NCBI GenBank assembly: GCA_023079485.1
Contig: CM041084.1
Location: 106,788,967 to 106,852,966 of the forward strand
Reading direction: 5' to 3'
Length of the DNA stretch: 64,000 nucleotides
Origin: Archilochus colubris
Taxonomy: Eukaryota > Chordata > Aves > Apodiformes > Trochilidae
Shown: positions 37,947 through 49,020 of the stretch, piece after piece
Numbering within the stretch: position 1 is the first letter of the stretch
Layout: each line of letters begins with the position of its first letter
The notes under the pieces: model-generated
Told to the model about the DNA's origin: nothing
Database searches by the model: none
What the model saw: the letters and a program-made list of their open reading frames with translations, nothing else
Made by a program: the position numbers and the translations under genes

Positions 37947-38072
37947 TTTATTGGCCCCCTGGTCCTGCTCATGTGCAGTGGGGGCCCACCCTAATCAGGC
38001 ACAGGGGGCTTGACACAAGCTCATGCCCACTCCCTGGCAATTAGTGACACCTGGTTGCCTCATTTCACTACA
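37947..38072 (-). repeat. Right inverted arm of foldback element
   Basis: Reverse complement copy of the left arm. Read on the minus strand it also ends inward in 'gggggccaataaa' (complement of 37947 onwards). Confidence 0.9.
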
Positions 38073-38131
38073 GAAGTGTAAATGCTTTGAGATTTTACAC
38101 ATTTAGACATACTCCCTCAAAATGTTTGGTG

Positions 38132-38280
38132 TTTTTTTAAAAATAATAATGATTATTATTATTTTAATAGTAAAATTAACAATAATGATAATATACTAAT
38201 ATTAGCAATATAACATTAATATTAATATTAGTATTAATATTGATATTATTTTTAAAAATAATTTTATTTTTAACAACATA
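38132..38280. repeat. AT-rich hairpin-prone tract
   Basis: About 150 bp of nearly pure A/T. It contains a perfect inverted repeat with 11-bp arms (38140-38150 and 38155-38165) and then an interrupted taatat/attaat repeat. It begins 60 bp after the foldback element. Confidence 0.85.
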
Positions 38281-40469
38281 AAATATCAGGACGAAAGTTG
38301 TCATTCTATTATTTTTTTTTCACAGCACTGTTGCTGGATGAAACTCAGATATTGCTTTAATTGTGAAGTCCCAGAAAAAAACTACTTTATGAATTCAGGT
38401 GATGCAAGACGGTGAAAAGACCATTTTGCTAAGCTAAAAAATCTTAATGAGAACTACTAGGATCTCCTTTGTTACCCTTTAGTCCCCAGACAGAGTTGCT
38501 GCTCCATTCTGGTAGAGAAAACTTAGAGGTACCTTAGTGAGTCCCTGCCCATCACACCAACATTTCCTATGAATTGATTACATTGCTGCTGCTTCTGAGG
38601 ACTCTATGGCTTTGATAGGGACAATGCTTCTATTCCACATCAAATAACATTCATTTTTCATTAATTATTCTTACCTATACTTGTTTTTATATGAAAATCA
38701 TGTTTGTGAATCTCCTCACATCCATGCTGAAAATGACAGCACAGTTGACTGACTGATAAGAGTGATTCTTGTGGTATTTTCCAACTGACCTGCAACATGA
38801 AGTACTCGTGAACTTGCAATGTATCTGGGCAAACAGTGCTCACAATAATGCCAGCTCAGTTTTGCAGAAACATGGGATTTGGAAAAGGTTCAGAGAACCA
38901 TTTGAACTTTTGGGGCTTCATCCAGAACAAACCAGGCTGCCTGGTCTTTTAGCTGTTCACAACATTAATTATCATTTGCAGCAAAAATCTCTCGAATCAA
39001 GAGCTAGATGACAATTTTGTTGATAATATGTGAGACAGAGTGCAGTTCAGTTTGCTTTTTAAAAGTAATGTTGTCTGTGATAAACTGACAGTAATAACTT
39101 CTTTTTGTCAGTAAACCACGCAGATATGATTAGGGCAACGCATGTGGTAAATTTTTATAGAGATGCATAGGGTTTTAGACATGCTTTTGTCATTATAGTC
39201 AATAGAAACTGGGCAGTTGAAATCCTAGGCAACTCTTTGGCAATTTATACCATGGGGAGAAGATGAGTGAAGTAATAAAATGCTGTTTTTTCCTTTGAAA
39301 TTTAGTACTCAGCAAAGTTGCTAGACTAGCAGCCTTGCAAAACAGAAGTTCTTTGCTGTATTTACCCACATGGCAGGTACAGCATAAGCAGCAGCAATAT
39401 GGATTTCATTCTCCTGCTGTACCACTCATCACCACCATGATCTACAGCACTATTTGTAAAGTGAATTAGTTAAGTCTACTACTTAATTACTAGAAGTACT
39501 CATACCCATACCTAACTCCCCTGGCAATGAGCAGGGTTTCTTTCTGCTTTTACAGTAAGTCATGTGAGCCTGTTAATACAGCCCATAGACAAACTATTGA
39601 TCTGCTGTCATGTGACTAGACTCAATGAAGTGCACTGCAAGCATCATCTGTTTCTTGTCTGAATATGCTTCTTCCTTCTCAGGAGGTCCTAGACATTCCT
39701 TTCTCTGTATAACTGAGGATGCAAAGGGCTAGAGAAATTATTATTATAGCTGTTGTTGATCAAGCAGAAATCATCTCAGACCTCTGCCTTTTCTTATTCT
39801 TCTCCATCCAGTTGTTCTTTTTTTCTCATTAAGTAGCCAGCAAGGCAGAAGAAAGAAGTTAAAATTACTAAACCTGGCTTTAGGAAAAAGAAGAAAAAAA
39901 TGTTTTGGACATTGAATTTCCTTAATATTTTACACATTCCCTCCATCAATGCCCTTTCCAATGTCTGCTTGCCTACACTGGCAGAAGTTCTCCTCCAAAT
40001 ATAAAGGAAACTTTTGGTGTTTCACTGAGCTCTGAAAGAGGGAGAAACTGCACCCTATTAGGAAAAAAACTACCTCCCTGATCTGAGCTGCAGTTATCCA
40101 CAGATTTTTCAGCCTCTTGTGTGATGTTAGAAGAAAGTATCTTAATGCATCAATTATCTAGTCAACTGCAAAAGACTTTTGCAGAGAACAGCCTTCCCTA
40201 CCTTCTAATTAGGGTAGGTCATGATCTATAGTTGAATGGGATGAACCGTTGGAGACATGACACTACTTCTGCAGAGATGCTTAGTTAATGAAATAGGTAG
40301 GTAGCAGTTTCCATAGTAAGGAGTCTGGACAAATTATAACATTGAAAATATAGTGAGAAGGGAAAATAAAGCATATGAACTTCAAAGATATTACCTATTT
40401 AAAGCCTTAATGAAAATAAATAATAAAAAAAGAAAATTTTGCATTTCCAAAAGGTTAATTTTTAATTTT
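38281..40469. other. AT-rich non-coding DNA, no gene seen
   Basis: No repeat or gene recognised. Confidence 0.55.
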
Positions 40470-42155
40470 TTAAATTGTTTTTTTGCTTTGTTCCCTCATT
40501 CTGTTCTATTATTTCATTGGGTTTTTTGCTGTGTTTCTTTATTCCGTTCTATTCTTTCATTGGCTTTTTGGTTTATTCCCTTGTTCTGTTCTATTCTTTT
40601 ATTGTATTTTTTTGTTTCATTCCCTCAATCTGGTCTATTCCTTCATGGGTTTTTTTGTTTTGCTTTGTTCTCTTGTTCCATTGTATTATTTATTTTTTGT
40701 TTGGTATGTTCCCTCAATCTGGTCTATTTTTTCATTATTTTTTTTTTTTAATTTTTGGGTTTTTTTTTTTGTTTGGTTTGTTTTTTTCCTTTTTTTGTTC
40801 CTTTGATTTATTTTTTTATGGGTTTATATGTTTCATTCCCTCATTCCGTTCTATTTTTTCATAAATTTATTTTTTTTGTTCCCTATCTCCATTCTATTTT
40901 TCATTGTTTTCTTCTGCTTCATTCTCTCATTCCATTCTACTTCATCATTTTTTGTTTCGTTCTCTTGTTTCATTCTATTTTTTAATTTTTTTTCCTGTTC
41001 CCTCATTCCGTTCTATTCTTTCATGTGTTTTTTGTTTCTCTCCATCTTTCCATTCTATTCTTTCATTGTTTTATTGTTTCATTCCCTCGTTCCGTTCTAT
41101 GCTTTGTTTTTTTTTGTCTCGTTCAACTGTTACATTTTATTCTTTCATTAATTTTTTGTTTCATTCCCTCATTACTTTCGATTCTTTCACTGTTTTCTTT
41201 TCTTTTCGTGCCCTTGTTCCGTTCTATTTTCTCAGTTTTTTTTTCACTCCCGTGTTTTGTTTTATTCTTTTTTTTTCTCTTTCCTTCATTCCATTCCATT
41301 CTTTCATTGCTGCTTTTTTTTGTTATTTTTCTCTTGTTCCATTCTATTCTTTTTTTTTCCATTCCCTAGTTCCATTCTATTGTTTTTTGTTTGTTTGTTT
41401 GTTTTGTTCCCTCACTCCATTCAATTCTTTGGTTTTTTTGTTACATTCTCTTGTTCCATTCTATTCTTACATGGTTTTTTGTTTGTTTGTTTTGTTCCTT
41501 TGTTCCATTCTATTCTGTCATTGTTTTTTTGTTGTTTCCTTCCCTCAATCTGGTCTATTCTTTCATGATTTTTTTTCTTCGTTTTGTTTCATTCTATTAT
41601 TTATTTTTTTATTGTTTCGTTCCACCGTTCCATTCTATTTTTTCATGGGTTTATTTTTTTTCCCTAGTTTCATTCTATTTTTTCATTGTTTTCTTCTGCT
41701 TTGTTCTCTCGTTCCATTCTACTTTTTCATTGATTTATTTTTTTATTTCACTCTCCCATTCCGTTCTATTTTTCATATTTTTTTTGTTCCCTTATTCCGT
41801 TCTATTCTTTCATGGGTTTTTTTTGTTGTTGTTCCCTTGTTCCATTCAATTCTTTCATTGGTTTATTTTTTTCGTTCCTTCATTCCCTTCTATTGTTTTG
41901 TTGTTTTTTTTTTCCTTGTTCCCTCATTCCATTCTATTCTTTCATTGTTTTTATTAATTTTCCCAGTTCTGTTCTACTCTTTTATTTTTTTTGTTTCATT
42001 CTGTCCTTCATTCTATTATTTCTTTTTCTTTATCCCATTCAGTTTGATTCTTTCTTTGTTTTTGTTTTTTTTTTGTTTGTTTGTTTGTTTCATTCCCTTA
42101 TTCCATTCTATACTTTCTTTGGTTTTTTTGTTTCGTTCCCTTGTTCCGTTCAGGG
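40470..42155 (+). repeat. Pyrimidine-rich minisatellite, about 37 units of ~44 bp
   Basis: Units consist of a T run, then 'tttcattccctcattccg' and 'ttctattctttcattg'. Counting the 'ttctatt' core gives about 37 units from 40508 to 42103, mean spacing about 44 bp, with lengths varying mainly through T-run length. The plus strand has very little A and almost no purine runs. The complement carries the word GGAAT in most units. Variant units recur: one with 'cctcaatctggtctatt' at 40622, 40711 and 41542, and one with 'cttctgctt' at 40911 and 41693. A continuous 444-codon frame (40904-42238) is a by-product of low stop-codon density in this composition. Confidence 0.93.
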
Positions 42156-42344
42156 AATATTCCAGAACACTTCAATTCTTCTTCTTCTTCTTCCAATTTT
42201 TTTTCAGTTGTCCCATCTTTAATTTTAGTGTACAATAATATGACTATTAAATGAACGAGTAAGAAATCTTACATTCATACAGATTTATACTGTGAATTTT
42301 TTTGAAACTGTTTTCTTTCAACTAAGGAATATGAAATGTATTTG

Positions 42345-43095
42345 ATTGTATTCAAGAACCTTTAGAATTTTTTTGGTTGGGAAGGAACTTTAATACCACT
42401 GAATCCAACTGAACACTGCCAAGTCCACCACTAAACCATCTCCCTAAGCACCATGTCTACACATCTTTTAAATCCAGGGATAGTGACTTCACCACTTCCC
42501 TGGGCAGTCTGTTCCAGTGCCTTTCAGTAAATAATTTTGCCTGATACCCTAAGCTTCCCCTTGGACAAAATTTCCTCTTGTTCTATTGCTTATTTGGGAG
42601 AAGAGACCAACCCCCACCTTGCTACAACCTCCTTTCAGGTATTTCTAGAGAGTGATAAGGTCTTCCCCACATCCTCCTTTTCTCTTCACTAAACAGCCCC
42701 AGTTCCTGCAGCTGTTCCTTGTAAAATTAGGGCTCCAGACCCTTTTACACACTCCAGAACCTCAATGCCCTTCTTGTAGTGAAGGACCCAAAAATGAGCA
42801 CAATATTCAAGATGTGGCCTCACCAGTGTTGAGTACGGAGGGACAATCACTGTACTACTCCTGCTGGCTACACTATTCCTGATACAAGCCAGGATGATGT
42901 TGACCTGCTTGGCCACCTGGGCCCCCTGAGCGCTTTTATACAGCCAACACTCCCATGTTATTTCCTTCTGGGAGGATTTCTTCCCCAAGCTTCTATTGCT
43001 TCCTGGGGTTGCTGTGAGCCAAGTGTTGGAGCTGGCACATGGCCTTGTTGAACCTCATACAGTTGGCCTCAGTCCCCATGAGGAAATCAAATGCC
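42345..43095 (-). mobile_element. CR1 LINE copy, 3' half
   Basis: Antisense CR1 3' UTR ('actgccaagtccaccactaa', 'accacttccctgggcagtct') followed by ORF2 C-terminus in complement. On the minus strand '[16 protein letters not shown]' is readable at about 42800-42850. The copy extends to 'ggccttgttgaacctcatac' at 43043-43062 and ends near 43095. The tail octamers are lost or decayed at the left end. 5'-truncated, several frame breaks. Confidence 0.9.
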
Positions 43096-45006
43096 TCTGG
43101 GAAGAAATTTCAGCAGGCTGAAGCTTCTTGTTCCTTATTTCCATTCCTCCTGATGCTGGGGACATCTTAGGCAGTGGCTGTGGCTAGTGTCCCTCTTCAG
43201 AAGCAGCAAAAAGTGGCAGTCTGACTTTTAGTTTCTCAGGCAGAGCAAGTAGTGGAACTGTAACTGCATTTGACTCTCATAGGCAAGTACACAGTTCACC
43301 TATAATTATATACAGGCTTGTGTGAGCATGCATTAGAAGTGCTAGATGTATTCAAGGTGCACTGAGCATTTGAGTCAACATCTGTTACTTACAGGTCTTC
43401 TTCCTATACTTCACAAATATACTTTAGTGTATAAACTAAAGGCATCAGATTTCCTCATAGGAAGGAATGTGCAAAGTCAAGAAGCCTGAATATCCTACTA
43501 CTGTTTCTGTGGTAGAGCTGAAGAAACTTGTAAATTCACCTCCCTTGCTAATATGAAAACCAAACAAAATTCAAAGAAAACATAATTAAAATCTACTACT
43601 CACTTGTGAAACTGTGGAGTTGAAAACTGATTCTATTACAGTCAGAATCACAAGAGTAGAAGATATACAGTGCAGAATCAAAGAAAAAAAGTAGATCAAC
43701 AATTGATCCTCTTCAAATGACAGCAGGAGAAATGGAAAATATTTAAGAGGTAAATGTGATTTTGATTAAGACACTTTTATATTTATACAGAAAAGAGAAA
43801 CCCCAAAAAAACAGAATCAAGGGAAAAAAATTGAAACTATTGCAATTCCCTCATGGTGCTCAGAAGATATTAGAAGCATGCAAAAATACCTTCTGAGGTT
43901 TTTTTTTCTTAAATTTTTTACAGAGAAGGGTCTGATTGCAGCTCTGCAAAACAGAAAGCATAGGAAAAAAAAACCAAAACAAAACCCTGACTAACATAAA
44001 ATACATCAATTCCATAGTGTCTGAAAAATGTGGTAAATAAATAATGACAGTGTCAAGTTTCTACTGAAATTAACAGTGAATCTTTATTAAATTTCTTTAT
44101 TCAGTCAAATAGCAATGAATGTTGGAAAAAATATTCATTATACTGGGAGTCAGAGTCCTTTCCCTGAAGTTTATGCTTGCTATTTGATTTTAAATGGGAT
44201 AATGCAGAAAGAACTGTAGCACTATTTCTTTGGTATTGCAAGCTATTTCAAGGACATAGGCTTTAGTGAAGATTTGTTTACGTTCATATCAGTGTTAGTG
44301 GTTTTTTTTAAACAGTGTTTAAAGGGTAATATATATTTCCCCACATCCATAAAAAAACCCCAGTCTTTGGAAGATTGCATTTGCTAAACCAACTTTTAGA
44401 AACAGAGGAAATAAAAGAATAGTTTTTACTTTGCAAAACCAAAAGCAAATTACAGTCTTTAATTGAGTTTAAATTACAAAAATGGTCAAGTTGCTTTTCA
44501 AAATATAACATTGAAAAATCAGTATGAAAAGACTAAAATTTTATGTCATGGATGTTTCAACAGATGGTGATTTGTGCTGCAGCTCTTTCTAGCAGATTTT
44601 TTGAAGGACTGTGATGAAATGTCGTATGTTTTTGACATTTGGTTTTCATTAGAGAACTATTTCTCACCTGATGCTGTTTGTCTCTTCAAATGATTTTGAA
44701 GATTTGATGGCAATATTGACTGAAGCTTATATTTTATTTCTTTCATTAATTTGAATTATACTCCTTTTTAGTTTAATATTTCAAATGTTTAACTCCTTCT
44801 TATCCAATTACATCTGTATTATGGAACTTTTAATGACCATTCTACAGTTAAAGGAGTATTGAGACAAAAATTGGCACGATATTACATTTAAATAAACCAC
44901 CCCGGAACAAGGCAACATGGTACATAGTAGACAAATATAATTCAACTTGATGAGACTGACAGGACACTAACTTAGAAGGATCTCAGTAACCACTTTGCTT
45001 TCTAAT
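43096..45006. other. Non-coding DNA, no gene seen
   Basis: The first 170 bp are GC-richer and could be an unrecognised repeat; the rest is AT-rich with nothing identifiable. Confidence 0.5.
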
Positions 45007-45760
45007 TGTGGTGGGTTGGCCTCATCCAGCAGCCAAGCCCCCACATCTCCTTGATCATTCCCCTGCCTGCAGTGAGACAGAGGACAAAACAGGAAGAACA
45101 GGATAGAGAAAAACTCGTGGGGTGACATAAGGACAGGGAGGTTGCTTATTAGCTGCTGTCATGGTCAAAGAAGTCTGGACCTGGGGAATTGAATTTGCCA
45201 GTTAACAACTTTACATTACTTGTTCATGTACTAGAGAAAACAAAAGAAAACCATTTAGACACTTGGCAAAACACCTTTCCTCCCACTTTGCCAGCTCAAT
45301 TTCACTTGAAACACCTCTCCTCACACGCTGTTACTGCTGCAGGCTATACTTGGTCCCTTCAGCAAGGCAACTACCAGTGCATGGTGGTTATGACCTCTCT
45401 TTATCACCTTTTTTCTCTACACGCCAGCACAGGTTCTGCACATGCAACAGTGTCTTCAGGTGTGTGCTCACTCTGCCATGGAGCACCTTTTCCTCTTCCT
45501 CAGACCTCTTTGTTCTCTCTATTGTTTCTCAAGGTTTTGGTCCCTCCTTGTCTCCCTCACTGGTGTTTTCTTAATGATGTTACAACAGAGGTGCCACCAG
45601 CTTTGCTGGTGGGATTGTCTGTGTCCTGATGGTGGATTCATTTTGGAGCCAGCTGGAACCACCTATGTCTAGCATAGTGCAGCCCCTGACCTTCTCCCAG
45701 AGAGGCCACCACAGCAGAGCACACAGCACTACCAAAATCTTGCAATTTGCACCCAGTTCA
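45007..45760 (-). mobile_element. Solo LTR of a second avian ERV family
   Basis: I recognise this as a common avian LTR: on the minus strand it starts 'TGAACTGGGTGCAAATTGCA' with 'AGATTTTGGTAGTG', passes 'ccagctggctccaaaatgaa', and ends 'GGCCAACCCACCACA'. Other copies of the family that I recall begin with 'ggtttgtgtggcaaggtttt'-like sequence and end 'gtcaacccaccaca'. TG...CA ends are kept. The flanks CTAAT (45002-45006) and TTAGT (45761-45765) match at 3 of 5 bases, so any 5-bp duplication has decayed. No internal region is attached. Open frames of 146 and 103 codons inside it are incidental. Unrelated in sequence to the LTR at 50404. Confidence 0.8.
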
Positions 45761-46707
45761 TTAGTACTTTTCTAATCTGAAAGGAAATGCTGTCTGGAAT
45801 GAACAGGTACCCAGTAGTTATAACCAACAACATACATCAATGACAGTGACAATTCTTTGTATCTCTGCAGCACTGGTCAGGAAAACAATATGAAATTTAC
45901 AGATCGTTGCAAAAAAACACATCAAAATAGATCAGCTTGTCTCTTGCTTAGAATACTTTTCAAGTTCTAAAAGGAAGTCTGATAAACTAGTTAGTGACAG
46001 TCCTCATAAACCTTCTACCTCACATATTTATCAGAGCCAGCATTTTCTGGTAAACCACAGAAAGTTATTTTCCTTCATTTAGAATGTTTCATTTCACCGC
46101 TTAAAGTAAAATAGTGGTGAGATAAGCAAGATGCTTTCCCTCCTGACTCATCAATATGATTTCTCATATACAATGCTCAATACTACTGACTGAAGAAATG
46201 GGGAGGTATATTGTACTAAGCCCAATGGGAGCAGAGATAGAGATGATAGTTTTGTAGCATTGAAATATGAGATGAATCATGAAGAAAGTAGAACTCAGGG
46301 TGAGAGGGCAAGTATGGTGAAAGAAGCAAGCAAAAAATGCCTTGGAAACAAGGATATTGAATTTGAATGGCCATTTTGGGTATGGAATGGCTCCTTCGGG
46401 GCAGATGAGCATGTAAGGGAACATGAACAAGAAAAGTGAATGAAGTGGCAAGAAAATAAGATATTTGCATATATTTTTTTCTTTATCATCTAATAGGATG
46501 CTCATAAGAGTCCATTTTTTACCCAGTTCCAGGAAATACCAGTCACCTCAGGGTAATTTAACAGATATGCTGTCAGTGCCAGTTCTTATACACATGGATT
46601 CTCCATGGGAACTATTCTGTCATTGATCAAAAACAGACCAAATGGTTCAACCTTTTCTGACTTTACAAAAAAATAAAATCAATAAGACTAACTTTTGTTT
46701 TCTAGAC

Positions 46708-46732
46708 AAAAAAAAAAAAAAAAAAAAAAAAA
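46708..46732 (+). repeat. Poly-A run of 25
   Basis: Uninterrupted A homopolymer without a recognisable element body upstream. Confidence 0.9.
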
Positions 46733-48503
46733 TAGCACTAGCCTTTTATTTTGAAAGTATATGACAAACACCTACACAACAACATCTCCAAAACTGGTGT
46801 ATTAAATACTTTGTTTTCCTGCTGTGAAGTGGAGAAATCTGATCATCAGGCATTTAAGAATTACAGCACCAATTCATTGTTCTGTGGAGAAACTGATAAT
46901 GATTGTTCTTATGGCATATAGTCAGTATAATTAAACATCAATCTATGTTACTCGATGGAATATATGAACTATATAAAAATGTAAAAGTCTACAGAAGTTT
47001 ATCAGCTAATCAAGAATGTATTAATCACACATATTACCGGAAATGACAAAGAAGAATGCCTTAACATATTCATTGATGAATATTTTTATTTATTTGATAG
47101 ATGATGATGAGATAGATGAGACTCTGTCTGATTTTCTGTCTTTAGCCAGTTTCAAAGGAAAAGTTTTAAATTATAGATTGTAATGCTATGTTGGCATGAT
47201 ACAGTACTGTATATCAATTCACTTTATGGAGCTGTTATGAAGTTAACCTACATACAACACTGACTGTGTGAATATTAAAATTCCGATTAAAAATGTTGAC
47301 CTGATTCTTTCTTTCTAGCTTGTATACTGCCAGTTTTATACTCCCGTAAATCAACTTATATGGATTTCAACTAGGACAAAACTGAGATAAGAATTTAGAA
47401 CTGGCTCTGATACATATGTGAGAGGTGACTTTTCGAATGTGGCATAATTCGGAAAATATTACCAGGGCGTAATTGATGCAGTACAGAACAAAGGCAACTT
47501 TTGATTATATATATGAACATACATTATAAATTCCTTTTTTCTTGTCTTGTAAACCAATATAAAATATATACATCAACATAGTGCATTGATATAATTATGA
47601 AAAAAATATTAAATATCTGCATTTGTAAATGGCAGATGGCAATAAAGACAGGAGGAAATATATTTCCACATAGTTTTTGAGAAGTGAATGTGATTTGTGT
47701 TCTTCTCTTAATAAATGCTCTTTAGGTGCTTGTAAATCTCCTGTTTACAATCTCACTGCAAACAGCAAGGTGTCTGTGGAGTTACAGCTTTTCTACTCAG
47801 CCGTATGTGAGGCATTTCCAAGAGGTTAAAAAGCTACAGGTGATTCCACAAAGAGGCTGAATATGAAACCTCTTTGCAACTTCAGCTACAGCTGACTTCA
47901 GTTTCCACCTGTCCATGGGAAGATGGCTTCAGAACAATGACCCCAGGCTGCTTTTTCTGATCAACTTTACCATTACAATACCATTTTAAGGACAGATAGT
48001 AGGATAGAATAAAGACAGAAATAGTTTGGACAGTCATAATGTGCTGATGATTCCTCTGTCCAAGAATTCAGGTATCATATATTCCAACAGTTTCATGTTC
48101 AGTCTGCTCCAAGGTGTACTGAATGGATTGAAAAGTGTAAATGGTCCTTGCATTTAAGAATGAATGCAATATTAAGGTCATTTAGTAAATGAACCTGCAT
48201 GAGACTGATACTTTAAACAGGAACCTGTGCACAAACTTTTCTTTCATTTCCCTTGTAAGACTGACACAACATTTTTGGACTCAAGAAGAGGTAAACCATG
48301 ACCTTGGTAAGTATTGACAATAAATTCATGTCATTTCCTTCGCTAAAATATTAGATATTATTATATCAAGAGTAATGTAGAAGGGTGAATGGTAGTTTAT
48401 TCTTCATTTAAACAGAATTTTCCATGTGTCTAATTACTGAAATGCTATTGTAACACAGAACCATAGTTAAATTTCCATTTATGGTTATCATTCTATATTT
48501 GTG

Positions 48504-48528
48504 AAAAAAAATAAAATAAAATAAAATA
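48504..48528 (+). repeat. AAAAT pentanucleotide repeat
   Basis: A run of A followed by four aaaat-type units. Confidence 0.85.
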
Positions 48529-48590
48529 ACCTCAAACAACCACACACCAGATAAAAGAATTACCTTGTCAGTATGTAAATTGTATTTATG

Positions 48591-48616
48591 TATATATATA
48601 TATATATATACACACA
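48591..48616 (+). repeat. TA microsatellite with CA end
   Basis: Ten perfect TA units followed by three CA units; likely polymorphic. Confidence 0.92.
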
Positions 48617-48989
48617 TTTTTATATTCATGTAGTTTTCTCCAGTTACATAGCTTTATGTAAACACTAAAATAATTGTATATTTATGAGTAGTTGACATTG
48701 CATCTTACAAAGACCTGATGTATGTTTTAAAATATTTGCATATTCTTGTTTTATGTATGTGTATATGATATCTCTTTCTACATATAATATGCGTGTGTAT
48801 GTTTGAATTTGTTCATTTGTGCACTTTAGAAATATTGTGACTATATGACTGGAAGCTACTGCTTTGTTTATTGAACATTGGCACTTCAGAACTAGTTTTT
48901 TTATTTCTTATTTCCATTGAAGCAGAAATACATTAAAGTGTAGTTCTGGGAAACTGGAAGCTCTGTCTGGGTTGAAAATCTTTAAAAAA

Positions 48990-49020
48990 TAAAACAAAAA
49001 ACAAACAAACAAACAAAAAA
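48990..49020 (+). repeat. AAAC tetranucleotide repeat
   Basis: About four perfect aaac units inside an A-rich tract. Confidence 0.85.

Larger units (their letters stand above)
37558..38072 (+). mobile_element. Foldback element with 127-bp inverted arms and tRNA-Ile modules
   Basis: A 515-bp element bounded by TGTAGTGAAATGAGGC on the left and its exact complement on the right. The left arm (37558-37684) and right arm (37947-38072) are inverted copies of each other, at roughly 88% identity by eye; the outer 39 bases are perfectly matched. Each arm ends inward at 'gggggccaataaa'. A 6-bp direct repeat, GAAGTG, flanks the element directly (37552-37557 and 38073-38078), showing it inserted as one unit. 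The 260-bp interior consists of tandem tRNA-Ile(UAU)-like modules. A related 300-bp element without the foldback structure is at 62101-62400. It encodes no protein and is non-autonomous. Class is open: a DNA transposon of MITE type, or a rearranged LTR-like element (TG...CA ends, 6-bp duplication, AATAAA in the arms). Confidence 0.85.

Noticed and set aside
40470..42155. Regular repeat-spacer look suggesting a CRISPR-like array
   Set aside because: Units are degenerate and contiguous with no constant repeat and unique spacer, and the context is a bird genome. It is a minisatellite.
40904..42238. 444-codon open frame, Phe/Leu/Ser-rich, resembling a multi-pass membrane protein
   Set aside because: It lies almost wholly in the pyrimidine minisatellite. 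All three plus-strand frames are long and hydrophobic there because stop codons need A, which is rare on this strand.
45189..45629. 146-codon plus-strand frame and an overlapping 103-codon frame
   Set aside because: Both lie inside the minus-strand LTR at 45007-45760 and are by-products of its composition.
46708..46732. Poly-A tail of a processed pseudogene
   Set aside because: No gene-like body precedes it and no target duplication is visible; the same holds for the A run at 35800.
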